Source: Pseudopithomyces maydicus
Taxonomy: Eukaryota > Ascomycota > Dothideomycetes > Pleosporales > Didymosphaeriaceae
Length of the DNA stretch: 64,000 nt
Assembly: GCA_026873275.1 (NCBI GenBank)
Contig: JANTUC010000004.1
Location: 1,116,001 to 1,180,000, forward strand
Direction of reading: 5' to 3'
Below, in pieces: positions 11,901 to 24,217 of this stretch. The position numbers were made by a program, and so were the translations under genes. Under the pieces are notes generated by a model. That model was not told where the DNA came from, searched no databases, and saw only the letters and a program-made list of their open reading frames with translations. Numbering within the stretch: the stretch's first letter is position 1; each line of letters begins with the position of its first letter.

Positions 11901-12195
11901 AAATTAGATCTCTGGTTATTCTGTTCCTGCTGTGGTAATGTTTCCACGCACTGATTAACACTTTTGTTTGGTATTTCCATAGCGTTTCAAGAATTAACCA
12001 AAGGGGTAGGTGATGACATTGATGTCTCTGGATGTTTTCCAACAAGGGTATCTTCAAGATTGGCCATCTTTCCCACGATAGTACCCAAGCATTAGAAACA
12101 AAAAATCGGGAAAGCAAATAAGAAGAGAAGAACAAAAAACAAATATCCCAACCCCTCTTCACACCCCACAGACTCTCCTAGCAAGACCAGGCGAT
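8954..12195. other. 3.2-kb gene-poor interval
   Basis: No open frame above about 106 codons and none with a recognisable domain or credible splice chain. The stretch from about 9950 to 12190 looks more AT-rich than the flanking genes. No transposon domain, tRNA or tandem array was recognised. It holds the 3' end of the CAP gene and the 3' end of the coiled-coil gene, and otherwise I see nothing in it. Confidence 0.5.
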
Positions 12196-14270
12196 TCAAC
12201 GGTTAGCAAAGCCCGCCCTCCTGAGATGAGGCGGAGTGTACGCCGACCACTTCTCCTCTTTCTTCTCGCGAGGAGGTGCTGCACCGTCCGTACCTACAAT
12301 AGAAATCTCAGAGCCCGAAGACCCATCCTCGTCCGAAGACGATTGCGACGCAGGCCCAGTTGTATTTAAGTACGAGTCGGAGCGGGCAGCAGCCTCTACA
12401 CCACAAGTAACGTCATGCAACACAGACCAGGTCTCTATGCACTTGTAGTGCATTTTATCAATCTCCTCCATGGCGGCCACCTCCACAGCGCGTGCTACAC
12501 GCAACTCAGCGCTACAAGAGCAGCCGGCTCTGGCCAACTCGGTCTTGGCCGTCTCAGCAGCTGCCAGCTGCGAGCGCGCTTCCTTGACCAAATCTTGGGT
12601 AGAGCACAGAGCACACCGGACAACCGCGAGCTCCTTCTCACAGGAAACTCGCGCCTCCTTTTCAGCAGTGAGTGCCATCCTAGCATCATCTAGGGCGGAC
12701 TTGAGAGAGGAGATCTCAGCCTCTTTGGCCTCCATATCGCTCTTCAGGCCACCCAAAAGCGACTCGATGGCGTCGATCTTGGTTTGCTTGCGCTTGGCTT
12801 CGCCTCGAGGCGTGAAGGTCTCGATGAAAGTCCCTTGTGGACGGCCCTTTGCCGCCTCCTTGGCGTCGTTGGCTCTACGAGCCTCCAGGTCGTCATTGTG
12901 GATGATGCTTTGGGCATTAGCCCAGGCGACCAGCTTTGCGCCCGTGGACGAGGCCGGTGAATTGCCTCTCTGGGTGGACGCCGAGGTGTTGGCGGCGGCG
13001 ACATCGGGCTTCTTGAAGGCGGCGAGCTCGATCTTGGTGGTGTCGAGCTCGGAGGTGAGATTTGCCATCTCCAATCGAGCGTGGGCCAACTCAGAAGCCA
13101 AAACGGCATTGGAATTCTTCTGCATGCTGAGTTCTTGAGAACTGACAGCAGCTGCCGCTTTGGCAGATATGAGCTCTTGTTTCGTAGCCTGGATGTCTTC
13201 GAAGGCGCGCTCAAGGGTCATCTGGATGGACTCATGCTCGGCCTGGAGGCGGCCATGGTGGTCGGTGAGTATAGCGGCGGCACGATTAGACTCATTGTGT
13301 ACCGCTTCGAGCTGCGCGCGTTCCAGGTGGGCTTGTATAGCTGCCCTGTTTGCGGACATGACGGTCTGCTGTTGCTCCACAAGTTTTTCTTTGGCGGCGC
13401 CGACCTCCTTCTTCAGAGTGGCGATTTCATTGTGCGCAATGGATAGTTCAGCGTGGCTGGAGTCAGCGCGCTCGGTCTTGACAGAAAGTTCCTTTTTCAA
13501 AGAATCAATCTGCATCGTGAGAAGATGCTTCGGGCGCGCATTCTCCCTGAACGTAGCCAGGGTCTGTTTCGTGGCCGCAAGCTCGGCGAGTGTAGATGTG
13601 AGTTGTTTGTCCTTAGCAGAATGCTCCTTCTTTAGTGCCGCCAACTCCTCTTGTGTAGAAATCAACTCTCTTTTCGCAGTGCTAAGCTCAGCGAGAGCGA
13701 TTTCGAACTGCTGTGTGAATACAGATAGCTTGTCCTTTGCAGCGGATATCTAGTCCCAAGTCAATAAAATGTTCATTGAGTTGATTTGATGTTTCGTCTT
13801 TCTCGAACTGATTGCAGAACGTGGGACTTACATCGGCTTTAGCGGCGGCAACATGAGTATCAAAACAATCGTTGCGCTTCAGCGCTCGGGAGACAGCAAA
13901 GCTTGACTCGGCGGCTTCCCTCTTAGCGACTTTAAGAGCGCTATTGTAGTCTATTATCTGTCAGTTTTTAGTATTTGTGTTACAACAAGCCGTGTCTGGA
14001 CGATGCAAGGGGTGTGGAATAGAGCAGACTCACCTTCGCTTCAAGTTTTCCATTGGCCCGCTGCAACTTCTGAGCTGAGTTGGAACCGCACTGGCGCACA
14101 CAATCTGAGGCCTTCTTTATGTGGATCTGAGTACCCTCTGGTGGAGACCAGACGTAGATGTCGCCGAGAATCTCCGCTTGGGTAATGCCATCCGCGATGC
14201 AGTCACTTGCCTTTCGGAGAATACCGCCCGTAGGACAAATTATCTCAACAATATACTGGCTGGCTGACAT
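12196..14270 (-). CDS. Long coiled-coil protein
   Basis: Three exons on the minus strand: 14034-14270, 13832-13957 and 12196-13749, giving 638 residues. Both introns have good donors (GTGAGT, GTAAGT) and AG acceptors, and the frame is kept. The first ~79 residues form a small non-helical region (MSASQYIVEIICPTGG...). From about residue 75 to 440 the sequence is Ala/Glu/Lys/Leu heptad-like (for example LAALKKEH, LAATKQTL, LSAKTER-like blocks), typical of a long coiled coil. Further heptad stretches follow a basic linker. The C-terminus has an acidic Ser patch and a closing YTPPHLRRAGFANR motif. No motor or filament domain was recognised. The ATG at 14270 is the first in frame in exon 1. It could be a scaffold or cytoskeletal protein, but that is inference. 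Confidence 0.75.
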
Positions 14271-14952
14271 GACGATTGAGGATATCCGAAGGTTGATGGC
14301 GAACTGAAGGTGGAGGTCAGGGGCGGAGATGAGCAGCGGCAAGTATGAAGCCAAGCTGGTTACGAATTTCGCAAGACGGGAAGTGAGCTATCAAGCTAAA
14401 TGAGATACTTGCGCCACCTAGGACACGAACAGGTAGAAGAGGATATTTATCGACAAGAATCGGATGCTGATGCAAGTACTTTGGAGGTGGTTGGAGTGGA
14501 TAGGCGTTGAGTCGAAGAGAGCAGGCTGCAATCTGAAGAATTCAGGCAACAATAGCAAACGCAGCGGCCTTGGCATCTGTCGCTAGCATCCAGAATTTTT
14601 GTTGAGAGGGACTCCGTTACTACGGTTGATGGTGAGTTGAAAGGCGCCAAAGGGCAGGAGCGACGGGGCACGTCATTCACTCCAGTGTCGTGCTTCGAGC
14701 TAAGCCCTCGAGCGACTATTCTAATTGAGCATTGGACCTGCAAACAAGATAATTAGTAACATTTATAGCACCCAATGCGCGAATATTGAATCTTGCGTTG
14801 AGGAATCGCATGGCGCTTGGACGATTCGACTTACACCACCAGCTTGCCATATTACTCAAGCGCTAAGCGTAGCATACCGGCGCCCCGAGCATGAATCTTG
14901 TACATGGCCTCTGAGTTTTCCAAGGACCACTTTACGTGAACGCAATGAAGCT
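14271..14952. other. Intergenic, promoter side of the coiled-coil gene
   Basis: About 680 bp between two minus-strand genes. It must hold the promoter of the coiled-coil gene and the terminator of the DUF6914-like gene. No other structure seen. Confidence 0.4.
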
Positions 14953-15492
14953 TCAGGGGAAAGTCCGACTCCAGGTATAGTTGATCTTCTCTGGCACTTT
15001 CTTGCTTTTTTTACCGTTCCATGAGACTGCATAGGAGAGCGCTTTCTCCATAAAGACATCTATGCCGAAGCTCTCGGCGCATCCCAGATCTTGCAATTCC
15101 GTGATGACTCTTTTAATCCATTCTACCGCATCATTGATCTGGCTTCCCGGTTCACTGGGTAGCTGTACTTGAGTGAGTATTTGAGCAACATCAGCGTCTG
15201 AGCTGCCTTCGACCATTTTCCCGATCATGATGCGACCTAGCATATGTGATGGGGTAGTTTTATGCTCATCGATATGCAGGCGCCACCCAAAAGGACTAGA
15301 GATGCTGGAATATGCAGAGGAGTCTTCCAGGTCGAATGAAGTACCTTCCCCAGTGCTACCCTTGGGCTCTAACCAAAGACCCCAATGGAAGGCCTGGGCT
15401 TTCGGACGAGATTTGAGCGAGGAGGCGGTGGACGTGTTAGAAGCCTCGGGTCGAGTGTAGAGGGCAACGAAAACACGGATTTTGTTGCCCAT
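14953..15492 (-). CDS. DUF6914-like fungal protein
   Basis: A single 179-codon exon. It begins MGNKIRVFVALYTRPE and carries HWGLWLEPK near residue 40, then FGWRLHIDEH, TPSHMLGRIMIGK and a C-terminal WIKRVITELQDLGCA block. This pattern matches, from memory, a compact uncharacterised ascomycete family (DUF6914) that is often multicopy in Dothideomycetes. The reaction is unknown. The start is the first ATG in the frame; the ~27 codons upstream lack ATG and read like leader. No signal peptide or membrane segment is seen. Confidence 0.65.
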   Translation of the reverse strand: MGNKIRVFVALYTRPEASNTSTASSLKSRPKAQAFHWGLWLEPKGSTGEGTSFDLEDSSAYSSISSPFGWRLHIDEHKTTPSHMLGRIMIGKMVEGSSDADVAQILTQVQLPSEPGSQINDAVEWIKRVITELQDLGCAESFGIDVFMEKALSYAVSWNGKKSKKVPEKINYTWSRTFP

Positions 15493-16746
15493 GCTGATGA
15501 CGTATGCTGTGATGGAGTTGGTAGAGACCACCTCGGGGCTGTCGACGTTATATAGCGGACAAAATTCATGCAAAAAAAGAAATCAAGTATAGAATCGGCA
15601 GTTATCAGAGGACAGTAGTGCGGTGTCAATGCACTACGCGACTCATGAGAGCGCTTGACATCTGTGGTGGTGTTTTAGTGATGATCCACTGCAGGGGCTA
15701 TTTGCGGGCCACTTACCGTTAGAAGGATGGCAGCCATTCGGATCGAGGGCCAGAGCCGCCACACCAACACCATCGTCCGCCGTTCTGCATGCTCCGGAGG
15801 CTAATGCATAGAAGTTTTCTAGAAGGGCTCTCTTCCGACGGAGGTAAGAGAAAAGGGAATGTAAATGCGCGCTGTGCGCCGATGATGCATGAACGCTGTA
15901 CTCGATGCGAAGACACTGAGCCTACCAATGCGTGCGCGACGCGGGTATGAGTCTCTTAGATTCCCTTACAAAACATTAGGGCTTGATCAAATATAGAAAC
16001 CCGTACATCCGCTTGAGATTCCCGTTGAATTGCTCGCGGGAATGTCCGGACAGGGTCAAAATGGCCATGGAGAGCAAATATTGTGAGACAAAGACAGTAT
16101 ATAAGAAGAGCCTGATAAGATGATGTTGTGATATCGTGATAAGAAGAGAAGGTGTTGAGAAAAGGATGCAGATTTCTCTGACTGAGGATGCAACTTGAAA
16201 CAGACGATTGGCTGGCACGATCTAGAAAAGATTCGGGAAGCTACAATCAAGAAATAGAACACATATTACTCATATTGCAACCAATGACAGAGAATAACGT
16301 GTGTGTGCACAATGGCACTCGTACCTATTAATCATGTATGCACAGGATGGGTTAAAAAGGAAGATATAAAGTCAATACGGCTCTGGGCTCTTGACATTAC
16401 TAGGTGTTTACGAAAAGTTTATGCAACTACTATAGCCTATGAAGCCCGTGCAGAGGGCCATTAATGACCATGCTATTGGGTAGGTAGTAGAAGAAAATCT
16501 CAGGGCAGACAGAGCGAGGTAAATGCCTGCTGATACAAGACTCATTGCATTGCAATGAAAATCGCCCCGTAAAGCCACCCAGAAACCAGTCTGTTAACCC
16601 AACACCCCCAAGAAGACTTGTCCTTCGTATAATCCAGAGATCATATCCCACCAATCCGACTTTCACCACCATTAAGAAGATTGGTCGTCGGGATAATCCC
16701 GAGACGAGATTCCGCCGGTCCCAGGCAACTCCATGCCATTTTCTTT
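15493..16746. other. 1.25-kb intergenic interval
   Basis: Short overlapping frames only, none credible. It holds the DUF6914 gene promoter on the left and the 3' flank of the next minus-strand gene on the right. I see nothing else. Confidence 0.4.
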
Positions 16747-18358
16747 CTAATTGTGTTCTTGGGTCGTGGACTTGTCGATCGTGAGAGACAAGATAAAGTC
16801 TTCGAGCTCCCGCATGTGCGGTTCGTCCGCGTCGGACCTGTCAACCCAGTCTTCGCCAAAATGTCTGGTTACTTCAGCGCCCCAGAAAAGCTTGATGATC
16901 TTCTGCATAGCGTATTGTACCTCGGTTCCGCCTTGGTGACGGCGAGTTTTGACCATCTCTTCAAAGTTGCTCCTGCCAGGTGGGCTGTGGCCAACCTCAA
17001 AGATCTTGAGTGGCTCGTCTCGTGGGGGACGAGTGGAGCCGGTCATCCAGTTCCTTATGACGCGACTCACAGGCTTGCGAGCACGAGGATTATCAACGCC
17101 TGTGCCGCCGTTCTTGGCCTCAGGGGCATTGATCGGCTTGACTGTTGCAAGTTTGGAGGTTTCCTCGTAATACTTCTGAGCAGCATCGTCAGGCATATTA
17201 AGCTCGATGATGTCACCAGTATCTTCTGGTATGACTTTGCCTCCAAGATGACCGTCGCTGGTAGCGCGAAGAACCCCGTGTTCCTTCTCGAGTTTGGATG
17301 CCATGTCCCAGAAATAGCCACGAGGAGGTGTTATGCTACCCTCCTCGGCCATTTGGAAAACTGTTGTTGGAGCACTTCTATCCTGGTTAAGGAGATTGAA
17401 CACTTTGTTGGATTTCCCCGCAGCTGAAGTGGGACTGTTTCCTCGAAGTTCGTGTTGTGGGGCACCTGAAGTAACCGGAGGCCTGATCGCGTTTATATCG
17501 GTCGCAAAAGAGTCGCGCAAAGTACCTTTAAGCTCAATGGAAGTTCGAGGGCGATCAAGCTGTGGGTCGAACAAAGTTTTGAGCGTGTAGGGTGGTGGGC
17601 GCTTTATATCCGGCGTCATAGGCACTGCGTGCCTAGAGTCGAGGGTTTGAGGCGTGAAAAAACCGTCAGACTTGAAATCAACCTCGTATTTATCGCGTTT
17701 GTTCATCTCTCCCTTATTCACACCGTTGATTACTTCATGTGCGATCGAAATCTTCTCTGCTTGAAGCGTCACATTATCAAACTTTTCAACTGCAACAGCC
17801 TGGCCACCAAAGTTGAAGTCAGGAACTGATGGTGACATTCCTGCGGGACAACTTGGAACCGTCTTGTCGATTCGTGCACATCCGTGAAGACTCTTGTCTT
17901 GGTCACTTCGCTCACGGGATCCTGTCGCATCGAAGGGTTTCCACAGATCTGACTTCGTCTCGGTCGCGATCTCACTTGTGGGTAAACCAGAGCCAGCTAT
18001 AGATGCTCGAGTGCAATTCTGTTCCAAAAACTCCTTTAGTGTGCCCTGTTCTTGATTGAGAGCAACTAAAGCGTGTCTTGTTAGCGGCACTTGACCTGTG
18101 TAAGTCTTCACATGTGCAGTTATACCCACCCATGTTGTCCGCTCGAATAGGATTGGCGATGGCACTGTATGGAGGCAAGTTCCATGGATGTGCGCGACGA
18201 ATTAGCGGAGGATTCTTCGGATCTTCCGGTGCTTCGTGTTTGTAGGCTTTAGCCGCGAGCTGTTCAGCTTCGGATAGCCGCTTGGGAAAAAAAGGGTATG
18301 ACTTGAACGAATGCGAAGGCACTGCCAGCTTGCGCCCTCCACTCCCATCCTGCTCCAT
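16747..18358 (-). CDS. Uncharacterised protein with disordered linkers
   Basis: Two exons, 18130-18358 and 16747-18065, joined by a 64-bp phase-1 intron with donor GTGGGT, branch GCTAAC and acceptor TTTAG, giving 515 residues. The start MEQDGSGG was chosen because the open frame upstream looks non-coding. An N-terminal block (KSYPFFPKRLSEAEQLAAKAY) is followed by polar, probably disordered sequence rich in Pro, Thr and Asp. A more ordered C-terminus includes RPPRDEPLKIFEVGHSPPGR, NFEEMVKTRR and a terminal acidic helix MRELEDFILSLTID. I recognise no domain. The mix of structured tail and linker could suit a nuclear or adaptor protein, but no function is claimed. Confidence 0.6.
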
Positions 18359-19278
18359 CGTGTTGTTTCCGCGCGTTGTAGATGGCGTGTGCGAGGAGAA
18401 CCAAAAAGTCGCGTTGGGGTATTTTGGTAGTTTACTTGCGACTGTGCGCGACAAACGCTGGTGAAAGTCGACAGGGAAGGCGCGGTAGTTCGTTTGTTCT
18501 CTTACTAGGAGGCGCGTCCGCGCGTGGCGTGCAACCGTTGGGTATCGCAAGTGTGACGTCGCAATATTTTTGACACCGTGGTGCGCGGTTGTTTTGAAGT
18601 CGTTGCTTGCAGTCGTAAAGTTTGCCATGTTGCTGCGTTTGAGTAGTACGTTTTGCGTCCATACCATACCATACTCACGCCGAGCTGGAAAGGCGCCATC
18701 ACACAAGCCACAGATGACAGACTACAACAAGAACCGGACAGCAGAAAAGGTTCGCCTGCCTGTAGCTCCTCGTATTCATGCCATTCTTCCTTGTACAATA
18801 GCGAATGAAGAGGACGGACGAAAAAACGAGATAGTTGTTTCATTGAATGGTGGTATTGATCTCTGGGAATGAGTGTCATCAGTGTTGTTTTTGATTTGCG
18901 TTTTTAAGGGGTGGAAAAGGATGGTTGAGACTCGCTGGAACTGTAAAGGATGAAAATGAGAAGTATTGTTCGTGTGGACTCTGATTTATGGGTAGGAAAT
19001 GTTGGGCTATTGGGTCTATATATTTCCTGCAATATTATACTCCAAAGACAACATAGGTAAAAATCGGATATAATTATCTCTCTACGAATGAATATGCTGC
19101 TATAATGGTACGTGTAGAAAAATGACCGCTGGCCTCCTTGATTTGTGAGACTGCCCAAGTGAGGAGAACTGTTGGCTCCTACGAGGAGGGAAGACACTTG
19201 AAGAGCTTCTTCTGTACAACTGTGCTGAGTTTGGTCAGGATTGGTTTGCAAAAGAATCTTATTTATCGTTTGAGACCT
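18359..19278. other. 0.9-kb intergenic interval
   Basis: The frame upstream of the preceding gene stays open to 18706 but looks like leader rather than protein. An AT-rich 3' flank of the GST gene occupies about 18900-19278. No RNA gene or repeat recognised. Confidence 0.4.
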
Positions 19279-20001
19279 CTAGTCATACTGAAATTGAAAG
19301 TATTTAGACAAAGTTCTGCCGAATATCTCCACGGGTCCACCAATCTCTGGTCTTTTCATCATTTTCTCGACCCATTCTCTTACAAGCGGAAACTCCTGCG
19401 CGTTGAAACTACCGTCTGCGTCTAAGCCAGCTTTTGTAGAGAGAAGGATCATCTCGAACTGCCAAGGAACAAAAGACAGATCGACATAGGTAAACTTTCC
19501 ACCGACTAACCATGGGCCGTCACCACCCTCAAATAACGCTTTTTGCTTTTCCAATTGGCTTTCCAACACGCTAGTGACACGTTTCACCTCTGATGCATAT
19601 CGTTGAACCGCAGAGGGAATCTTTTCCGGGTGGACGAACTTGAACCAGACTGCTTGACCGTAATATGGGCCTTGACCAGAAACATTGAAATGGAGCCATT
19701 GCTTCGCATGATAAAACTCCTTGGTTCCAGGCTCGAAGGAGAATTTCCGTTCAGTGTCGTATTTATCAACCAGATATTCGAGAATAGCGCCGGATTCAAA
19801 TAGTGTAATATCGTGATTTGGGTCGTGAATGGCAGGGAATCTTCCATTGGGATTAATGGCCAGATACTCAGGTGATTTGACCTGACTGCGTTCGAGAGGA
19901 TCGTCCTCAAAAGGGATGTTGAGCACTTGTAGTGCAGTACGGATCTTGACTGGGTTTGGACCAAAGAGCGACCCCCAGAAACGAAGCGGCTTGATGGACA
20001 T
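19279..20001 (-). CDS. Ure2-like glutathione S-transferase
   Basis: A single 240-codon exon. GSTs conjugate glutathione to electrophiles or reduce peroxides in the cytosol. The N-terminal thioredoxin-fold half carries FGPNPVKIRTALQVLNIPF, the cis-Pro block NPNGRFPAIHDP and the Glu-Ser glutathione contact LFESGAILEYLVDKYD. The C-terminal helical half carries QWLHFNVSGQGPYYGQAVWF and WLVGGKFTYVDLSFVPW, both typical of the fungal Ure2p/GstF-like class. The length is normal and no prion-type Asn/Gln extension is present. The start at 20001 (MSIKPLRFWG) is the family-typical one; the frame is open further upstream but unlike any GST. It is not the zeta-class maleylacetoacetate isomerase. Its promoter region faces the GH3 gene. 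Confidence 0.92.
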   Translation of the reverse strand: MSIKPLRFWGSLFGPNPVKIRTALQVLNIPFEDDPLERSQVKSPEYLAINPNGRFPAIHDPNHDITLFESGAILEYLVDKYDTERKFSFEPGTKEFYHAKQWLHFNVSGQGPYYGQAVWFKFVHPEKIPSAVQRYASEVKRVTSVLESQLEKQKALFEGGDGPWLVGGKFTYVDLSFVPWQFEMILLSTKAGLDADGSFNAQEFPLVREWVEKMMKRPEIGGPVEIFGRTLSKYFQFQYD

Positions 20002-21489
20002 GGTGAATAATCGAGCCTTTTGAATGTGAAAGTGGACGAAGTTGATGCTAGGCAGGAGATTGATACTTGTTTCTAGGTTGCTGGTTACGGCTCTTATATC
20101 TAGGAACTGACGGTAACTCGCTTCACAGGTGTGCGAGGGATTATAAATCACTGGGATAGCGCTGCGGTGTCTGGCACAATACGAAGGTGCCACCCCACAT
20201 GAACTCGCAGAGAATCCAATCAATGGCTTATATGGACAAACCTTGATGCCATTGACAGCATTGATTGGGTCCTCATTTTCGTGGAGTCCGGTATCCATCC
20301 GTGTTCGTGCTCTCGGACAACCAGTCGCGATCAATCATGACATAGTCTATCTATTTCCGTTGTACATGGTGGCACGAAAGAATTAGTAATGGGTACCTAG
20401 CTTATAGCGAAGTGCGCATGTTTTCCGTTATGGTGATGATTAGGGCGGACCAGACGATGAAAACAGTTACGCTCGCACGAAACCAATGTTTCAGGAGTCG
20501 AAGTGGGTTACTAATGCCTTTCACATTAACAAAAATTAGATGATAACTGGCAACAGCGAGCTCTGAACTCATAAAAGCATGAGCAGACGCTCATCTCTTT
20601 GGCTAGAGTATTCGTCTGTGGTAGGTGACTGACCCTGGTTTAGTGGGGTAGACTTCGGCATTAAGGTTAGCTGAGGTCCGGATGTGGATGCTGACATAAC
20701 GGCATTTACATAAGTATGTATCTACCTATCTAGACAAGTGAGTGTTGTTCCATGTCTTATATATTAGATACCGAGAGCTTGATGCTACCGCCCGGGCAAG
20801 GTATGCGCATGAAACAGCCACTGAGGCTAAAATGATCGCAGTTCCTTTCTCATCGCAAGTTTCCACCTTGCCCTCGGTGTTGACGCGGATACCCATTTCC
20901 ATTAGACCACCATATCGATGTTTCTCGTGTGCCCTCGATGGAATTGACCGCTATCAGTATGGGCTGGCCGCTCTGCTCCTCACGACCTGCCGACTTTAAC
21001 GAAAAGATTGTTTTACACGACGGTAGCGTGGGGTATGACGTCATATATATCGCAGATTCGCCTGGAAGTGGAACCAGCGGCTTTCCTACTTGAGAATCTA
21101 AGCAACGTGAAGCATTTCGCGATCAAGTCTTTGCATTCGTCATAAGCGTCTAGCCACTTTTGGTATGACTAAGTCCTGCTTTATCGGCTGTAGGGTTTAA
21201 ATGTCCAACAAAATATGCCGACAAAACTACCTACCCAGATACTTAGTCTACCCGATGTTCGGCCGTCCTTCATTACCAGCAACAACAGGACTAACACCAC
21301 GCTCGCCAAGCCGACGGTTCGTGAAACGGCCCGTTACTTGCACATAATTGACCAATTCCCCGCGAGGTGCTCGTGACGAGGACGGCAGCGTGTGTGGAGT
21401 AATGCATCCCCGGGTAAAGACGTCCTGGGTATTAAATACTTAAATACGCCTTCTAAATTCCAGCATGTCGATAAATCTACGGATCTCAT
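20002..21489. other. Divergent promoter region, GST and GH3 beta-glucosidase
   Basis: About 1.5 kb between two divergently transcribed genes. No credible gene seen; short frames only. A TATATAT stretch lies at about 21044-21050 and AT-rich sequence just upstream of the GH3 ATG. The two genes have no obvious functional link. Confidence 0.4.
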
Positions 21490-23890
21490 ATGACCTCAAT
21501 GATGAAGCTCATAACAGACATTGTCGCGATTGCGACTTTGGCATCATTTTGCGCGGGTCAAAATAGCAGCACTATTCCGTCCGAAGTCCCTTGGTATGGC
21601 GAGAGCCCTCCAGTATATCCGAGTCGTAAGTAATTCACATTCTTACCGTCTACAAACTAACGCTGTACAGCGATTGGCAATGGGACAAGTACGGAAGCAT
21701 GGAAGACCTCGTATGCGCGAGCGCGAGCGCTTGTCGCTCAAATGACATTGGAAGAAAAAGCCAATCTCACACGAGGCTATACAGGAAAGTGTGTAGGCAA
21801 TTCGGGTGCCGTTCCGCGTCTCGACGTCCCACCTCTCTGCTTCGCTGATGCTCCTGACGGAATACGTGGGCAAGAATTCGTTTCTGCTTTTCCTGCCGGG
21901 ATTCATGTTGCAGCTACTTTTGATCGCGATTTGATGTACAAATATGGCCATGCACTTGGTGCTGAGTATCGCGGAAAGGGCATTAACGTGGCTCTCGGCC
22001 CAGTTGCGGGTCCTCTAGGGCGAGTAGCGAGAGGTGGGCGAAACTGGGAAGGACTAAGCGCAGATCCGTATCTCGCCGGTGCAGGGATGGGTGCTATTAC
22101 TCGGGGTATCCAGGACACAGGTGTCATTGCCACGCCAAAGCATTGGCTTCTGAACGAGCAAGAATTTAGAAGGAGGGAGAGCGAATTGGGCGAGGCGGTG
22201 TCGAGCAATGTTGACGACCGTACAATTCACGAACTCTATGCGTTCCCATTCGCAAATGCCTTCCGAGAGGGCGCAGCCTCGGCCATGTGCTCTTACCAGC
22301 GAGCGAATAACTCATATGGTTGTCAGAACTCAAAATTACTGAACGGAATATTGAAAACAGAGTTTGGGTTCGAAGGTTTCGTTGTGAGCGATTGGGGTGC
22401 CCACCATTCAGGAGTAGCATCGGCAAATGCTGGACTTGATATGGTAATGCCAGATGCCGGATACTGGGGCAAAAACCTTACTCAAGCTGTTAACAATGGG
22501 AGTGTTAGTGCCGAGCGCCTGGATGACATGGTAAATGATCCCAGCTCAATCCGTGGGAAAATGTCCCTGCTAATTCGTTCCACAGGCCACTCGTATTATA
22601 GCGAGCTGGTACCAACTTGGACAAGACGACAATTATCCTGCTGTTGGTGTCTATTCGAATACGGTCAAACATCAACCTATCGAAGTTCAAGACGATCATC
22701 CAGAATTGATTCGTGAGATTGGTTCAGCTGGAACCGTCCTAGTCAAGAACGTCAATAACGCTCTCCCTCTAAAAAACCCCAAGTTCCTCAGCGTTTATGG
22801 GTATGATGCAACTGTAAAATCGACACCGTGGGAGAACCCTTCCCGTTTCGGAGGCGGGTATGAAGTGAACTTCGGCTGGAACACCCTGAATGGTACCATG
22901 ATCACAGGAGGCGGCTCAGGGAGCAATACGCCATCCTACGTTATCAGTCCGTTCCATGCGATCTCCGACCGCATTGCAAAGAATCGAGGAACGATAAGAT
23001 GGGACTTTGAGTCAGAGAATCCTTACCCACCCTACGTCAACTCTGAAGCTTGTTTGGTTTTTGTTAACGCCTATGCGTCTGAAAGCTTCGACCGCACAAC
23101 ATTGACCGACCAATTCAGCGATAACCTAATCCAAAATGTGGCGGCAAACTGCACAAACACAATTGTGGTAATCCACTCTGCAGGTATCCGGACGGTCGAT
23201 ACATGGATCGATAATCCGAACATCACAGCCGTGCTCTTTGCCGGTCTCCCAGGCCAAGAAAGTGGAAACTCACTTGTCGACATCCTATATGGCGATGTTG
23301 CCCCATCAGGCAAGCTGCCATACACCATCGCGAAGAATGAGTCCGACTATGGTGGTGTTCTCAATTCCTCTGTCTCTTTCGATTACTTCCCACAAGACAA
23401 CTTTACAGAGGGCCTATACATCGATTACCGTGCATTTGACAAGGATGAAATTGAACCACGGTTTGAGTTCGGTTATGGTCTGACCTACACAACGTTTGAG
23501 TACAACGATCTTAGCGTCGGCCAAGTAGCAGCTTCAGCAGAATACCCAGACCCGGAAGTTGGTATTGTGCAGGGCGGACACCCACAGCTGTGGGAGCAAG
23601 CTCTCACCATCACTGCCAATGTAACCAACGTTGGTAACGTTACTGCAGCAGAGGCCGCACAACTCTATGTTGGAATCCCCAATGCACCCGTACGGCAGCT
23701 CCGCGGTTTCCACAAGGTCTATGTTGAACCGGGGAAGACGGCGACAGCCACATTCGAGCTTATGAGGAGGGATTTGAGCGTATGGGACGTGGTCGCGCAG
23801 CAGTGGAGATTACAAAGGGGCGAGTATAATGTTTGGGTCGGGGCAAGTAGTCGCGACTTGAGGTTGAATGGGTCGTTTGAGGTGAAGTAG
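21490..23890 (+). CDS. Secreted GH3 beta-glucosidase
   Basis: Three exons, 21490-21625, 21671-22530 and 22586-23890 (introns 45 and 55 bp), giving 766 residues. It releases glucose from the non-reducing end of beta-glucosides such as cellobiose. Residues 1-23 look like a signal peptide, ending CAGQ. The GH3 N-terminal barrel shows DAPDGIRG, the KHWLLNEQE substrate-binding block and the nucleophile motif GFVVSDWGAHHSG with Asp286. The C-terminal alpha/beta domain shows GTVLVKN, the block NITAVLFAGLPGQESGNS and GLYIDYRAFD before GYGLTYTTFEY. A fibronectin-III-like domain closes the protein. There is no PA14 insertion. Several N-x-S/T sequons agree with secretion. Splicing restores frame across both introns (DDM joined to ATRIIASWYQL). 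Confidence 0.95.
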
Positions 23891-24217
23891 GAGGTGGGTG
23901 CAGAGGAGGTGTCCATATGTACAGACGATCTTTACATAGCTGCACTCTGTTGAATTCTTACTCACGTAAAAATAAAAACCAAGTTAATTAGTACAAACAT
24001 ATGTGTTCATGTCAATCAAGACAAGCTGAAATTTGATTTCATGTGAGCATGTGAGCATGCGAGCCAACCACGTAGGAGAGTAGTGGGTAGCTCCACACTG
24101 ACGCGTATGCACCGCCACAAGTGTGGCACCTCCGTGCGGGAAGTGCAACCGAGACGTCAATGTGTCCAAAACCCCACCGTAGCTCGACGACACCACGGAC
24201 ACGCGCCACAAGACAAT
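23891..24217. other. Short intergenic, glucosidase I promoter
   Basis: About 330 bp holding the GH3 terminator and the promoter of the next gene. A CRE-like GACGTC is present near 24153. Nothing else seen. Confidence 0.4.

Noticed and set aside
12470..13138. 222-codon plus-strand frame
   Set aside because: Antisense shadow of the Ala/Glu-rich coiled-coil exon.
19279..20001. GST as maleylacetoacetate isomerase of the tyrosine pathway
   Set aside because: It lacks the zeta-class SSCxWR-type motif and has Ure2-like motifs. It is also 24 kb from HPPD.
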